From assembly GCA_019313105.1 (NCBI GenBank), contig JAFDBW010000187.1:1-15382 (forward strand): 15,382 bases of DNA. The letters run 5' to 3'. Made by a program: the position numbers and the translations under genes. This stretch comes from Deltaproteobacteria bacterium (lineage in GTDB: Bacteria; Desulfobacterota; Desulfuromonadia; Desulfuromonadales; BM103). Positions 1 through 6,840 of this stretch are shown in pieces. How positions within the stretch are numbered: position 1 is the stretch's first letter; the number at the start of each line of letters is the position of its first letter. Under the pieces are notes generated by a model. The model did not search any database, was not told where the DNA came from, and saw only the letters and a program-made list of their open reading frames with translations.

Positions 1-374
1 AGATCGACAAAATCATTACCGCGGAGAGCAGCGGCATCATGATCGCCCAGGCGATCGCCGGACACTTCGGCGTGCCGTTCATCTATGCCAAGAAGAAGCG
101 TCCCCTGACGATGCGGGAATACTACGCCGCATCGAGCTACTCCTTTACCAAGCAGGAGTCGACCACCCTGTATGTTTCGCAGGAGGTGCTCGGAACTCGT
201 GAGCGCCTGCTGTTCGTCGACGACTTCTTCGCCGCCGGCTCGACCTACAAGGCGATCGAGCAGATCATCGAACAGGCCGGAGCAACCCTGGTCGGCGTGG
301 CGGTGCTCATCAACAAGTCGGACCGTCGGGATATAGAGTCGATTTTAACTATGGATGATTTAGCAAACGGATAA
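1..374 (+). CDS. Purine (xanthine-type) phosphoribosyltransferase, 5'-truncated by window edge
   Basis: The frame is open from base 3 to the TAA at 372-374 and has no start inside the window, so this is the C-terminal part of a gene beginning upstream. Type I phosphoribosyltransferases transfer the phosphoribosyl group of PRPP to a purine base in the cytoplasm (salvage). Visible are the KIITAESSGI segment, the YSFTKQ segment resembling xanthine phosphoribosyltransferase Xpt, and a PRPP loop LLFVDDFFAAGST with the paired acidic residues. The C-terminus ends soon after the core (INKSDRRDIESILTMDDL), somewhat shorter than Bacillus Xpt as I remember it. Which base is used (xanthine, guanine or adenine) cannot be decided from this fragment. 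An uncharacterised Xpt/Apt relative is equally possible. Confidence 0.8.
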   Translation, partial: IDKIITAESSGIMIAQAIAGHFGVPFIYAKKKRPLTMREYYAASSYSFTKQESTTLYVSQEVLGTRERLLFVDDFFAAGSTYKAIEQIIEQAGATLVGVAVLINKSDRRDIESILTMDDLANG

Positions 375-381
375 ATTCTGC

Positions 382-463
382 AACGCAAAGACGCAAAGCA
401 AACAAGGCAAAGCGCAAAGAAGCTCCCGACTAATATCTATGCCTTCTTTGCGCCTTTGCGTTA
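382..463. repeat. CGCAAAG-unit intergenic inverted repeat
   Basis: The left part carries repeated CGCAAAG/GCAAAG words (AACGCAAAGACGCAAAG at 383-398, then GGCAAAGCGCAAAGAAG at 406-422). The right part (443-463) is their complement, CTTCTTTGCGCCTTTGCGTT. The inner arms can pair over about 17-20 bases with one bulge around an 18-20 base loop. Similar CGCAAAG words recur between genes in many environmental bacterial genomes as dispersed repeats, from general recollection. The hairpin has no clear T-run directly after it, so I do not call it a terminator. Confidence 0.6.
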
Positions 464-474
464 AACGTTTTAAC
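460..474. promoter_or_regulatory. Palindrome GTTAAA-CGT-TTTAAC, possible operator
   Basis: A perfect 6-3-6 inverted repeat (GTTAAACGTTTTAAC) lies 25 bases before the ATG of the DMT-type membrane protein. The same palindrome with one central base changed (CAT for CGT) occurs at 12082-12096, also 24 bases before a start codon. The matching placement suggests a shared regulator site. No regulator for it is recognised here. Confidence 0.35.
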
Positions 475-499
475 TTTTCACTCCTGAACGGATTACATT

Positions 500-949
500 A
501 TGTCGACCGCAACCCTGTTTATCCTGATGGCCCTGGTCGCCGGTATTTCGGTGCCAACCCAGGCCGGGATCAATGCCCAACTCGGGCTCTGGACCAAGTC
601 ACCGGTCCTCGCCGCAACCATCTCCTTTGCCGTCGGCACCCTGACCCTGATCGCCTATACCCTGGTGGCCCGTATTCCCCTGCCGGCGCTCGCCGGCATC
701 GGCGGACACCCCTGGTGGATCTGGATCGGCGGCGCGCTCGGCGCCTTCTTCGTCACCGCGACGATCATCCTGGTTCCCAAGCTCGGCGCCACGACCATGG
801 TGACGACGGTCCTGGCCGGTCAGATGGTCGCCTCACTGCTGCTCGATCACTTTGGTGTCCTCGGCTACCCGCTGCACCCGGTCAGCCTCGGCCGGGTGGC
901 CGGCGTGCTGCTGGTGTGCGTCGGGGTCTGGTTGATCAAGGTTTTCTAA
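500..949 (+). CDS. DMT-superfamily membrane protein, YdcZ/DUF606 type
   Basis: The 149-residue product is almost wholly hydrophobic, with about five membrane segments (roughly residues 3-22, 36-58, 70-92, 98-115 and 128-147). The length and the N-terminal pattern (GISVPTQAGINAQLG) fit the YdcZ/DUF606 family, the short half-size relatives of the drug/metabolite transporters that are thought to work as dimers in the inner membrane. The substrate is unknown. The ATG is preceded by only a weak Shine-Dalgarno match. The gene stands alone between the CGCAAAG repeat and the convergent thioferritin gene, whose stop is 13 bases away. Similar ORFs in other frames here (439-1068 plus) are shadows. Family call good, function unassigned. 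Confidence 0.85.
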   Translation: MSTATLFILMALVAGISVPTQAGINAQLGLWTKSPVLAATISFAVGTLTLIAYTLVARIPLPALAGIGGHPWWIWIGGALGAFFVTATIILVPKLGATTMVTTVLAGQMVASLLLDHFGVLGYPLHPVSLGRVAGVLLVCVGVWLIKVF

Positions 950-962
950 AAAATATCGGTGT

Positions 963-1466
963 TTATCCCTTGAACGCCGAAATCATCAACTCGAAATCTT
1001 CCAGCAGGGACTGCAGGTCCTCCTCGTGCTCAATCTCCTGTTCTATGATCTGTAACGCGATATTGTAGGTGACAGGATCCTTATCCCTAGTCATGTCCAT
1101 CAACTTTTTATAGACACTAATGGCACACTGCTCACCGGCAATATTCTGTATCAAAAGTGTTTTCACAAAGGGATCATCAGGTGCCTCATAGGCGCAGTTT
1201 GTGAGCTTGAACCATTCGCGTGGATCAGTCACTGGATCTCCACCTAACTGGATAATGCGGTTGGTCACCAGCAAGGCATGATTCAATTCTTCCGTCGCGT
1301 GCAGCTCAAGTTCGGCAATCACAGCCTCTTTCATCGGCCCTTTGGCAACCTTTGCCCCGGTCCAGTACTGGTAGTAAGCAAGCCATTCATCAGCATAGGC
1401 TTTACGCAGCACAGAAATAAGCTCATCAACATCCAGCCCGACAATTTCACGACCTCTGCTTCCCAT
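963..1466 (-). CDS. Dps-like thioferritin (DPSL), ferritin-like diiron protein
   Basis: The 167-residue product is a four-helix ferritin-like protein. It shows E27 (ADEW), a first ExxH at E60/H63 and a second at E144/H147 as diiron ligands. C91 (LTNCAY) and C114 (GEQCAI) are the two cysteines near the ferroxidase centre that define the DPSL/thioferritin branch known from Sulfolobus and Bacteroides. Such proteins form cages that oxidise iron with peroxide and protect DNA. An upstream in-frame ATG would give 193 residues. However, an AAGGAGGAG ribosome site (complement of 1470-1478) sits directly before the ATG of MGSRGREIVG at 1466, which fixes the shorter start. It lies downstream of uvdE on the same strand with a 218-base gap, so it probably has its own promoter. 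Cage size and metal use are inferred from the family. Confidence 0.88.
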   Translation of the reverse strand: MGSRGREIVGLDVDELISVLRKAYADEWLAYYQYWTGAKVAKGPMKEAVIAELELHATEELNHALLVTNRIIQLGGDPVTDPREWFKLTNCAYEAPDDPFVKTLLIQNIAGEQCAISVYKKLMDMTRDKDPVTYNIALQIIEQEIEHEEDLQSLLEDFELMISAFKG

Positions 1467-1493
1467 ATCTCCTCCTTTTGCCATGTGGTTAGA

Positions 1494-1508
1494 ACCCTTT
1501 ATAAGGGT
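1494..1508. promoter_or_regulatory. Palindrome ACCCTT-TAT-AAGGGT in the thioferritin leader
   Basis: A perfect 6-3-6 inverted repeat lies 27 bases upstream of the thioferritin ATG (minus strand) and contains TTATAA, a possible -10 element read on that strand. The position suits an operator overlapping the promoter. It does not match the PerR or Fur box as I know them, and no convincing -35 was found. Confidence 0.35.
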
Positions 1509-1684
1509 AACCTGATTTTTGTTCTTTTCCAGAGGAGACAACAATTTAGGTCGTCACAAGAATGATCGTGCCGACAGGGGCGGGGGTGAGATACTTTTAA
1601 AAACTGAATCTGCAGAATTTGTTGAGATCACGCGACATTCGAAAATCACCTGAGCGAACAATGCCAGGGGCAGCAGAGCGACGC

Positions 1685-2590
1685 TTAATGTCCCAGCTGC
1701 CGCATAATCTTGAGCACCGCCAATTCCTTGGCCTTTGCCTCGATATCGACGGTGGCATCAAGAGCAAGCCAATCAGCGGGGAAATCTTTCCGGTCGATAT
1801 AATCTGCGTGGGCTTTCGGATTGTTGCTGTGCCAACCATCCCTGGGTGAAGAGAGATGCACATAAGCCTCTCCACGACCGGACTTTCGCCAGCTTGCCAG
1901 GCATTGTTCGGTTGCTTCGGAGATGTTCAATCGGCCTGGATTGCAGCGGTGGTGATGCACATCATAAACCAGCGGGATGTGCATGTCCTTGCAGACCGGA
2001 ATCAGGTCGTCTACAGTGTAGGAAACATCATCGTTCTCCAGGGTCAAGCGTGACCGCACTCGCTCCGGGAGCTGGACAAAATTCTCCCTGAAGCGCCTCA
2101 AGGCACTTGCCTTGTCTCCGTAAACTCCGCCGCCGTGGATGTTTATGACATCGGCACCGACCAACTCGGCGAGCATGGCCTGGTATTCAAGCTCCATGAC
2201 CGATTTCCTGGTCACCTCGGGGTTTGGTGATGAGAGCAGGACAAACTGGTCCGGATGGAAGCTGAGTCGAATATTCCATTGCTGCCGTAACCGGTTTGCC
2301 TCTTTCAGCTTCGTGATGATTGCCGATGCATCGGGCAGGTCCTTAATGGAATAACCAACCTCAGGGTGGGTGTATCTGGGCAGGAGTGGTGAAGGGATGC
2401 GGTAAGCACCGATACGAAAAGCATGGACCGCTTCGAGGGCAGCCACCAGGCTGGTGCAGTTGGCCAGGCAAAGCAAAGAAATTTTTTCTAGCCGCTCACG
2501 CCTGGTTAACTTGATCAGGGCCTTTGCCGTCGTCTGGCGAAAGCGGATCGGCTGTTCGCGAAACAGGCAGCAAAGACCAAAACGTAACAT
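1685..2590 (-). CDS. uvsE: UV damage endonuclease UvdE (UvsE)
   Basis: The 301-residue product matches UVDE, a TIM-barrel endonuclease that nicks DNA immediately 5' of UV photoproducts and starts an alternative excision repair. Visible signatures are the N-terminal RFGLCC (residues 3-8), FRIGAYRIP (58-66), SFHPDQF (110-116), NIHGGG (150-155), LENDD (184-188), VYDVHHHRCNP (208-218), VHLSS (244-248) and HADYID (261-266). H112, H152, E185, H212-214, H245 and H261 supply the expected metal ligands. An ATG 24 bases upstream is in frame, but GGAAGGA ends seven bases before the ATG at 2590, and family members start with MxxRxGYC/LCC, so the shorter form is chosen. A sigma70-like promoter lies in the divergent region shared with the PPOX gene. 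Catalysis and lesion range come from the family. Confidence 0.93.
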   Translation of the reverse strand: MLRFGLCCLFREQPIRFRQTTAKALIKLTRRERLEKISLLCLANCTSLVAALEAVHAFRIGAYRIPSPLLPRYTHPEVGYSIKDLPDASAIITKLKEANRLRQQWNIRLSFHPDQFVLLSSPNPEVTRKSVMELEYQAMLAELVGADVINIHGGGVYGDKASALRRFRENFVQLPERVRSRLTLENDDVSYTVDDLIPVCKDMHIPLVYDVHHHRCNPGRLNISEATEQCLASWRKSGRGEAYVHLSSPRDGWHSNNPKAHADYIDRKDFPADWLALDATVDIEAKAKELAVLKIMRQLGH

Positions 2591-2634
2591 GATGAAGTCC
2601 TTCCACATTTGCAAACGACAAGAAACTTTTTACC

Positions 2635-2663
2635 ATTGTATAGGGCGGGTTATCTGCCGACAA
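2635..2663 (-). promoter_or_regulatory. Candidate sigma70 promoter for uvsE
   Basis: On the minus strand TTGTCG (complement of 2658-2663) and TACAAT (complement of 2635-2640) are separated by 17 bases. They match the -35 consensus at 4 of 6 positions and the -10 at 5 of 6. Transcription would start near 2628, leaving a leader of about 38 bases with the Shine-Dalgarno before the ATG at 2590. Confidence 0.45.
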
Positions 2664-2692
2664 AGACAAACTGCTTATCCCCGGGGGGCTAT

Positions 2693-3151
2693 ATGGCCAA
2701 TTCGACAGAATGGAACCTGGTTCTGGAACTCCTTCAAAATCAAGCCTTTGGTGTGCTTGGGACGTCTCGCGAAGGGCATTCCTATACCAGCCTCGTGGCG
2801 TTCGTCCCAACAGAAGATGCGACCCGCCTGTATTTTGCAACAACGCGGGCAACCCGTAAGTACCATAATTTGTCAGCAGATGACAGGGTCGCTTTGTTGA
2901 TCGACAACCGGGCTGACCAGACCAGGGCTCTTTACGAGGCGGCCGCGCTAACGGCTTATGGCACTGCCAGAGAGATCGATGATGGAAGCCGCAGCGAGGC
3001 GATTGAAATCTATCTCTCCAAGCATCCACAGCTGAAGACCTTTGTCTCTGCACCCACAACGGCTTTGTTCCTGATCACAGTGAAAGAATATCACCTTGTA
3101 CAGCGTTTCCAAAACGTGACTGAATTTCGGATGAACCGATGCACTACCTGA
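2693..3151 (+). CDS. Pyridoxamine 5'-phosphate oxidase-family (flavin-binding) protein
   Basis: The 152-residue protein has the split-barrel pattern of the PPOX/general-stress flavoprotein family: a strand pair FGVLGTSREGHSYTSLVAFVPTE near residues 19-41, RLYFATTRATRKYHNL near 45-60, and RVALLIDNR near 65-73. Members bind FMN, F420 or heme, and some merely bind flavin without a known reaction. The longer open frame from 2609 is not used: a G-run (GGGGGG at 2683-2688) just ahead of the ATG at 2693 serves as the ribosome site, and family homology starts there. The last 13 bases overlap the start of the dikinase gene, so the two are translationally coupled and probably act together. Cofactor and substrate are not visible. 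Confidence 0.82.
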   Translation: MANSTEWNLVLELLQNQAFGVLGTSREGHSYTSLVAFVPTEDATRLYFATTRATRKYHNLSADDRVALLIDNRADQTRALYEAAALTAYGTAREIDDGSRSEAIEIYLSKHPQLKTFVSAPTTALFLITVKEYHLVQRFQNVTEFRMNRCTT

Positions 3152-5295
3152 TTCCGCTGACTTCATCTTGCCGGGAGGCAGTAGAAACCATTGGCGGCAA
3201 GGCACAAATGCTGGCTTATTTACAGCAGCAGGGCTTTCAAGTGCCGGCAGGCCACTGTTTGCCGGTCAGCGTCTATTTTGAATTCATCAACGAAACGGGT
3301 CTCGACGCCTTCATCGCCATGGAACTCCAACGCAAGGATTTCAGCGCCATGCGGTGGGAAGAGATCTGGGATGTATCACTGCGTATCCGGAATCACTTTG
3401 TTGCCTGTGACTGGCCGGTGACGTTGAAGCAGAAGCTGCTTGATGATTTGCATCGAACCGCTGACAACTGGCCGGCGACGGCAGTCCGCTCTTCTGCTCC
3501 CGGGGAGGACTCCTGCAAGCAATCCTTTGCCGGTCTGCACGAAAGCCGTGTCATGCTGCATGGCGCAGAGGCCATTCTCGAGGCGATACGTGTCGTCTGG
3601 GCATCACTCTGGTCAGATGGTGCGCTGCTCTATCGACACGAACTGGGTCTGGACCCGGGCAAGAGTGCTATGGCTGTCATCATCCAGGAGATGGTGGTCG
3701 GCAAGGTCTCCGGTGTCCTGTTTACCAAGGCACCGCAGAATAGCACGGTTATGATGGTCGAGGCGGTCTGGGGTTTGAACCAGGCCCTTGTTGATGGAAC
3801 AATTGAGCCGGACCGCTGGCAACTCAGCCGCGCAACCGGCAACGTGGTCGAAAAACACGAAGTGATTCACTCCGTAGCGATGAGGCCGGTCTCAAGCGGG
3901 CTTGAATTAGCCCCCGTGGAGCAGGCTCAACATGGGCAGACACCGCTTGACGACTCGCTCTGCCGCACCCTCTATCAGGCAGGGTCTCAATTGGAAGACC
4001 TCCTGGGGACAGCAGTCGATATCGAATGGACTCAATCTGAGGCGGGACTGCATATTCTCCAGGCACGCCCGATTACATCGCTTTTAGAATCACGCGCTGA
4101 TGATGAGAGGCTCTGGTATCTGAGTCTGCACCGGAGTTTGGAGAACCTTGAAGAGCTACAAAGAGAACTCGAACAAGTGATCCTGCCCGGGATGGATGCT
4201 GATGCAGACCAGATGAGTGCGATTGATTTGCCTCAACTTGGTAACCGGGAACTTGCCGTGGAACACCTCCGGCGCAGCCGAGTTCTCGACAAATGGCTTC
4301 AGACATACAAGGAAAAATGTATTCCGATGGCTCATGGGCTGAGACTCTTTGGCGAGTTCTACAATGATCTTATCAAGCCGGAGAACACTTTCGAGTTTGT
4401 CAGCCTGTTGCACTCTGAAGATTTATTGGCCGTCCAACGAAACCGGCAACTACGCAAAATAGCGAACGTCCTGCGCGAGGATCCGACGGTCCTTGAGCGT
4501 TTGAAAGAAGGCCATGAAATGTCTCCGGACAGTCCCTTGCAGCTGTTAATTGATGATTTTACCCGTCGATATAGCGGTATCAACTGGGTCTTGAAGGATG
4601 GCGGGGAGCTGTGCGGATGGCTGGTGAAGCTCGCCGAACAGGAGGATCTGGTCCATGAACAAAAGCGTGCAATGACTGAAGAATGCTTTCTGAGCAACCT
4701 CGCCGAGGAGGACCGTGATTACGCAAGCCGGATTCTTCTGGTTGCCAAGGCCAGTTATCTTTTGCGCGACAATGATAACCTTTACCTGGGGAAGGTAAGG
4801 GCCGGCGTTACGGCTGTGGAACAGGAAATTCGCAAGCGCGTTGAAGCCGGGACAGGAAAAGAACTCGCAAGGCTCCTGTCGGAAGAGGCCGGTCCGGACA
4901 CGCTCTTCTCCAGGTATGCGTTGCAACAAGAGCAGGAGATGTCCTCTCGCGTTCTGCAGGTCCCTCGTCAGCTTATCGGCCAACCAGCCGGACCAGGAGT
5001 CGGTTCAGGTCGGGCCAGGGTGCTTGATGGTTCGAGTCCCTTGGCAGATTTTAAACGAGGTGACGTGTTGGTCTGCGATGCCATTGAGCCAAACATGACT
5101 TTTTTGGCGCCACTGGCTGCTGCCATTATCGAGCGCCGTGGCGGAATGCTGGTTCACGGAGCTATCATTGCCCGTGAATATGGCATCCCCTGTGTGACCG
5201 GGATTCCCGAGGCAACCCGGGTCATTCAATCTGGAGACAGGTTGTCGGTTGACGGTTACCTCGGTATTGTGACGATTGAACATGATGACGCCTAG
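3139..5295 (+). CDS. PEP synthase / rifampicin phosphotransferase-like dikinase
   Basis: The 718-residue protein has an N-terminal PPDK-type ATP-binding domain (about 15-315). Its marks are GGKAQML (19-25), VRSSAPGED (116-124), QEMVVGKVSGVLFT (183-196), and an acidic pair near DIEW with HILQARPIT (294-313). A helical middle region follows (about 320-620), and then a swivelling phosphohistidine domain (about 635-715) whose GGMLVHGAIIAREYGIP (668-684) keeps the catalytic histidine H673. The C-terminal PEP/pyruvate TIM barrel of true PEP synthases is absent. The order of domains is that of rifampicin phosphotransferase (about 870 residues), which passes the beta-phosphate of ATP via the histidine to a bound small molecule. 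The middle region, which would bind the acceptor, is not recognisable, so the substrate is unknown. It starts inside the PPOX gene (ATG 3139), and its end is one base from the convergent chalcone-isomerase-like gene. Confidence 0.82.
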   Translation: MHYLIPLTSSCREAVETIGGKAQMLAYLQQQGFQVPAGHCLPVSVYFEFINETGLDAFIAMELQRKDFSAMRWEEIWDVSLRIRNHFVACDWPVTLKQKLLDDLHRTADNWPATAVRSSAPGEDSCKQSFAGLHESRVMLHGAEAILEAIRVVWASLWSDGALLYRHELGLDPGKSAMAVIIQEMVVGKVSGVLFTKAPQNSTVMMVEAVWGLNQALVDGTIEPDRWQLSRATGNVVEKHEVIHSVAMRPVSSGLELAPVEQAQHGQTPLDDSLCRTLYQAGSQLEDLLGTAVDIEWTQSEAGLHILQARPITSLLESRADDERLWYLSLHRSLENLEELQRELEQVILPGMDADADQMSAIDLPQLGNRELAVEHLRRSRVLDKWLQTYKEKCIPMAHGLRLFGEFYNDLIKPENTFEFVSLLHSEDLLAVQRNRQLRKIANVLREDPTVLERLKEGHEMSPDSPLQLLIDDFTRRYSGINWVLKDGGELCGWLVKLAEQEDLVHEQKRAMTEECFLSNLAEEDRDYASRILLVAKASYLLRDNDNLYLGKVRAGVTAVEQEIRKRVEAGTGKELARLLSEEAGPDTLFSRYALQQEQEMSSRVLQVPRQLIGQPAGPGVGSGRARVLDGSSPLADFKRGDVLVCDAIEPNMTFLAPLAAAIIERRGGMLVHGAIIAREYGIPCVTGIPEATRVIQSGDRLSVDGYLGIVTIEHDDA

Positions 5296-5296
5296 G

Positions 5297-5875
5297 TCAG
5301 CCTTTTTCCTGACGGCCATTTAATAATTTGTCCCGAAACGTTTTGCTGATCGGATTCTCCCCCAGCCAGATGCCGAAATAGGCAACTGCAAAATCGGCCC
5401 CCGGGACACGGCCCAGGCTTTGATTATTGAGCCTCAGTTCGGTTCCCTGTTCGGGGATATAGTCGATACTGTAACGGTCTCCTGGTTTAACATCCCTAAA
5501 GAAGCTGTAAAAAACCCGAAGCCTCTCAGCCAGGGCCTGATACTCGACTCCGGGCAAATTGTCGCGCAAGATCTTGTCCGATGCATCGGCAAAACCTTTC
5601 GCCTCTATATCCCGGAAATATGAAATCTCCAGCTTCTTCGGCACATCCTCTGCCCAGGAAGAACCGGCAACATTGTCCGGCAGATAGAATGCTCCTGCAT
5701 ACACATCGAAGAGCATCGCCCATTTTAGAACAGCAACACCTTGCAATCTGACAGCATGCTTTTCCAGCTCAACCTGGTCGGCAAAAGAAACCCCCTTGAT
5801 CTCCGCTGCCAGACAGGCCTGACTGGTGAAGATGGCCAAAAGGCTAAAGCAGATCAGCAGCTTTTTTAACATCAT
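5297..5875 (-). CDS. Exported chalcone isomerase-like protein (Chalcone_3 type)
   Basis: The 192-residue product begins with a Sec signal peptide (KK, then a hydrophobic run to about residue 20, cleavage near CLA-A at 23-24), so it should be periplasmic. The mature part follows the bacterial chalcone-isomerase-like family: YFRDIEAKGFADASDKILRD, then FYSFFRDVKPGDRYSIDYIP, TELRLNNQSLG and ADFAVAYFGIWLGENPIS near the end. Members of this fold bind fatty acids. No isomerase activity is implied. An open frame continues upstream to 6031, but GGGAG stands seven bases before the first ATG of MMLKK, and the signal peptide begins there. The second ATG (5872) is possible. It is divergent from DUF1295 and belongs by family context to the lipid-modification set downstream. 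Confidence 0.83.
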   Translation of the reverse strand: MMLKKLLICFSLLAIFTSQACLAAEIKGVSFADQVELEKHAVRLQGVAVLKWAMLFDVYAGAFYLPDNVAGSSWAEDVPKKLEISYFRDIEAKGFADASDKILRDNLPGVEYQALAERLRVFYSFFRDVKPGDRYSIDYIPEQGTELRLNNQSLGRVPGADFAVAYFGIWLGENPISKTFRDKLLNGRQEKG

Positions 5876-5987
5876 TGTCCAGCTCCCTTTCCCTGATATA
5901 TCTAGAAATATAATAACAGAAATCGGACTTGCTTTGCTCGACCGACGGGGACTATGCGCACGCACAAATGTTAAAGGTCTGGAAATA

Positions 5988-6016
5988 TTGCGTTTATGCA
6001 ATTTAGTCGGTAAACT
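5988..6016 (+). promoter_or_regulatory. Candidate promoter of the DUF1295-Cfa-DUF2878 operon
   Basis: TTGCGT (5988-5993) and TAAACT (6011-6016) are 17 bases apart in the 182-base region between the divergent chalcone-isomerase-like and DUF1295 genes. The -35 match is weak (TTG only) and the -10 match is 4 of 6, so activation by a regulator is likely. An imperfect inverted repeat (ATTGC-GTTTAT-GCAAT, 5987-6002) overlaps the -35 side and could be its site. Confidence 0.3.
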
Positions 6017-6057
6017 TTCCTGTGTTAACAAAAATTTATTTGAGCGTGGATTGCCCG

Positions 6058-6840
6058 ATGACGATATTTCTTTTGTGCGGACTTGTCCTGTTTGTGTTCA
6101 TGACGGCGATATTTGTCCTGGCCATGATCGTTAAAGACAACAGCATTGTTGATGTTGCCTATGGTCTGGCGTTTGTCCTGACCAGCTGGGTGCTTTTCAT
6201 CACTTACGGCAGTGGTCACTTGCGCCAATGGTTGATCGTCGTTCTGGTTTCCCTGTGGGGAGTGCGCCTGGCAGTCCATATCGCACTTCGGAAAAAAGGC
6301 GAGGGAGAAGACTTTCGCTACCGCCAATGGCGTGAGCAATGGGGGGAGACCTTCGTCTGGCGCAGTTTCCTGCAGATCTTTGTGCTGCAGGGGACGGTTG
6401 TTTTCCTGGTGGCTTTACCAACGCAGCTGGTGATCAATAGCCCCGGGGGGCATCTTGGTGTTCTCGACCTGGCTGGTGTTGTCATCTGGCTGTTCGGTTT
6501 CGGCTTTGAATCGATCGGTGACTGGCAGCTCCTTCGTTTCAAAAATAATCCTGATAATCGTGGCAAAATCATCCAGAGTGGCCTGTGGCGCTTTACACGC
6601 CACCCGAATTATTTCGGAGAAGCGGTCCTCTGGTGGGGCCTTTTCCTGATCGCTTGCCAGGTCCCGTATGGGGCTGTCGCCATCATCAGTCCGCTGCTGA
6701 TCGATTTCCTGCTACTGAAAGTGTCCGGCATCCCGATGCTCGAGGCCAAGTACGAAAACAACACCCAATTTGCCGCTTACAAAGCCAGGACCAATGCTTT
6801 CTTCCCATGGATCCCTAAAGCTGGAGTGCGGAATGACTAA
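6058..6840 (+). CDS. DUF1295 membrane protein, steroid 5-alpha-reductase-like
   Basis: The 260-residue integral membrane protein has six or seven hydrophobic segments and the DUF1295 signature GLWRFTRHPNYFGE (175-188) followed by a membrane segment, the site that binds NADPH in the steroid-reductase/isoprenylcysteine-methyltransferase clan. DUF1295 proteins are therefore thought to be lipid reductases or methyltransferases of the inner membrane. The exact substrate is unknown. The ATG at 6058 was chosen because hydrophobicity and homology start there. A 36-base upstream extension is open, but neither start has a good ribosome site. The gene overlaps the FAD oxidoreductase start by 8 bases, so it leads a coupled operon (DUF1295, FAD oxidoreductase, DUF1365-Cfa, DUF2878). 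Confidence 0.87.
   Translation: MTIFLLCGLVLFVFMTAIFVLAMIVKDNSIVDVAYGLAFVLTSWVLFITYGSGHLRQWLIVVLVSLWGVRLAVHIALRKKGEGEDFRYRQWREQWGETFVWRSFLQIFVLQGTVVFLVALPTQLVINSPGGHLGVLDLAGVVIWLFGFGFESIGDWQLLRFKNNPDNRGKIIQSGLWRFTRHPNYFGEAVLWWGLFLIACQVPYGAVAIISPLLIDFLLLKVSGIPMLEAKYENNTQFAAYKARTNAFFPWIPKAGVRND

Noticed and set aside
382..463. The CGCAAAG inverted repeat as a CRISPR array or a terminator
   Set aside because: There are no evenly spaced repeats with unique spacers, and no T-run follows the hairpin on the plus strand.
439..1068. 209-codon plus-strand ORF overlapping the DMT gene and thioferritin
   Set aside because: Arg/Pro-rich out-of-frame translation of real genes on both strands; no family match.
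963..1544. Longer thioferritin start giving 193 residues
   Set aside because: The extra 26 residues have no homology, and the strong AAGGAGGAG site lies inside them just before the ATG at 1466.
5295..5313. GGTCAG...CTGAC hairpin between the convergent dikinase and chalcone-isomerase-like genes as a bidirectional terminator
   Set aside because: Only a 5-base stem with the T-run in the loop, not after the stem, and it overlaps both coding ends.
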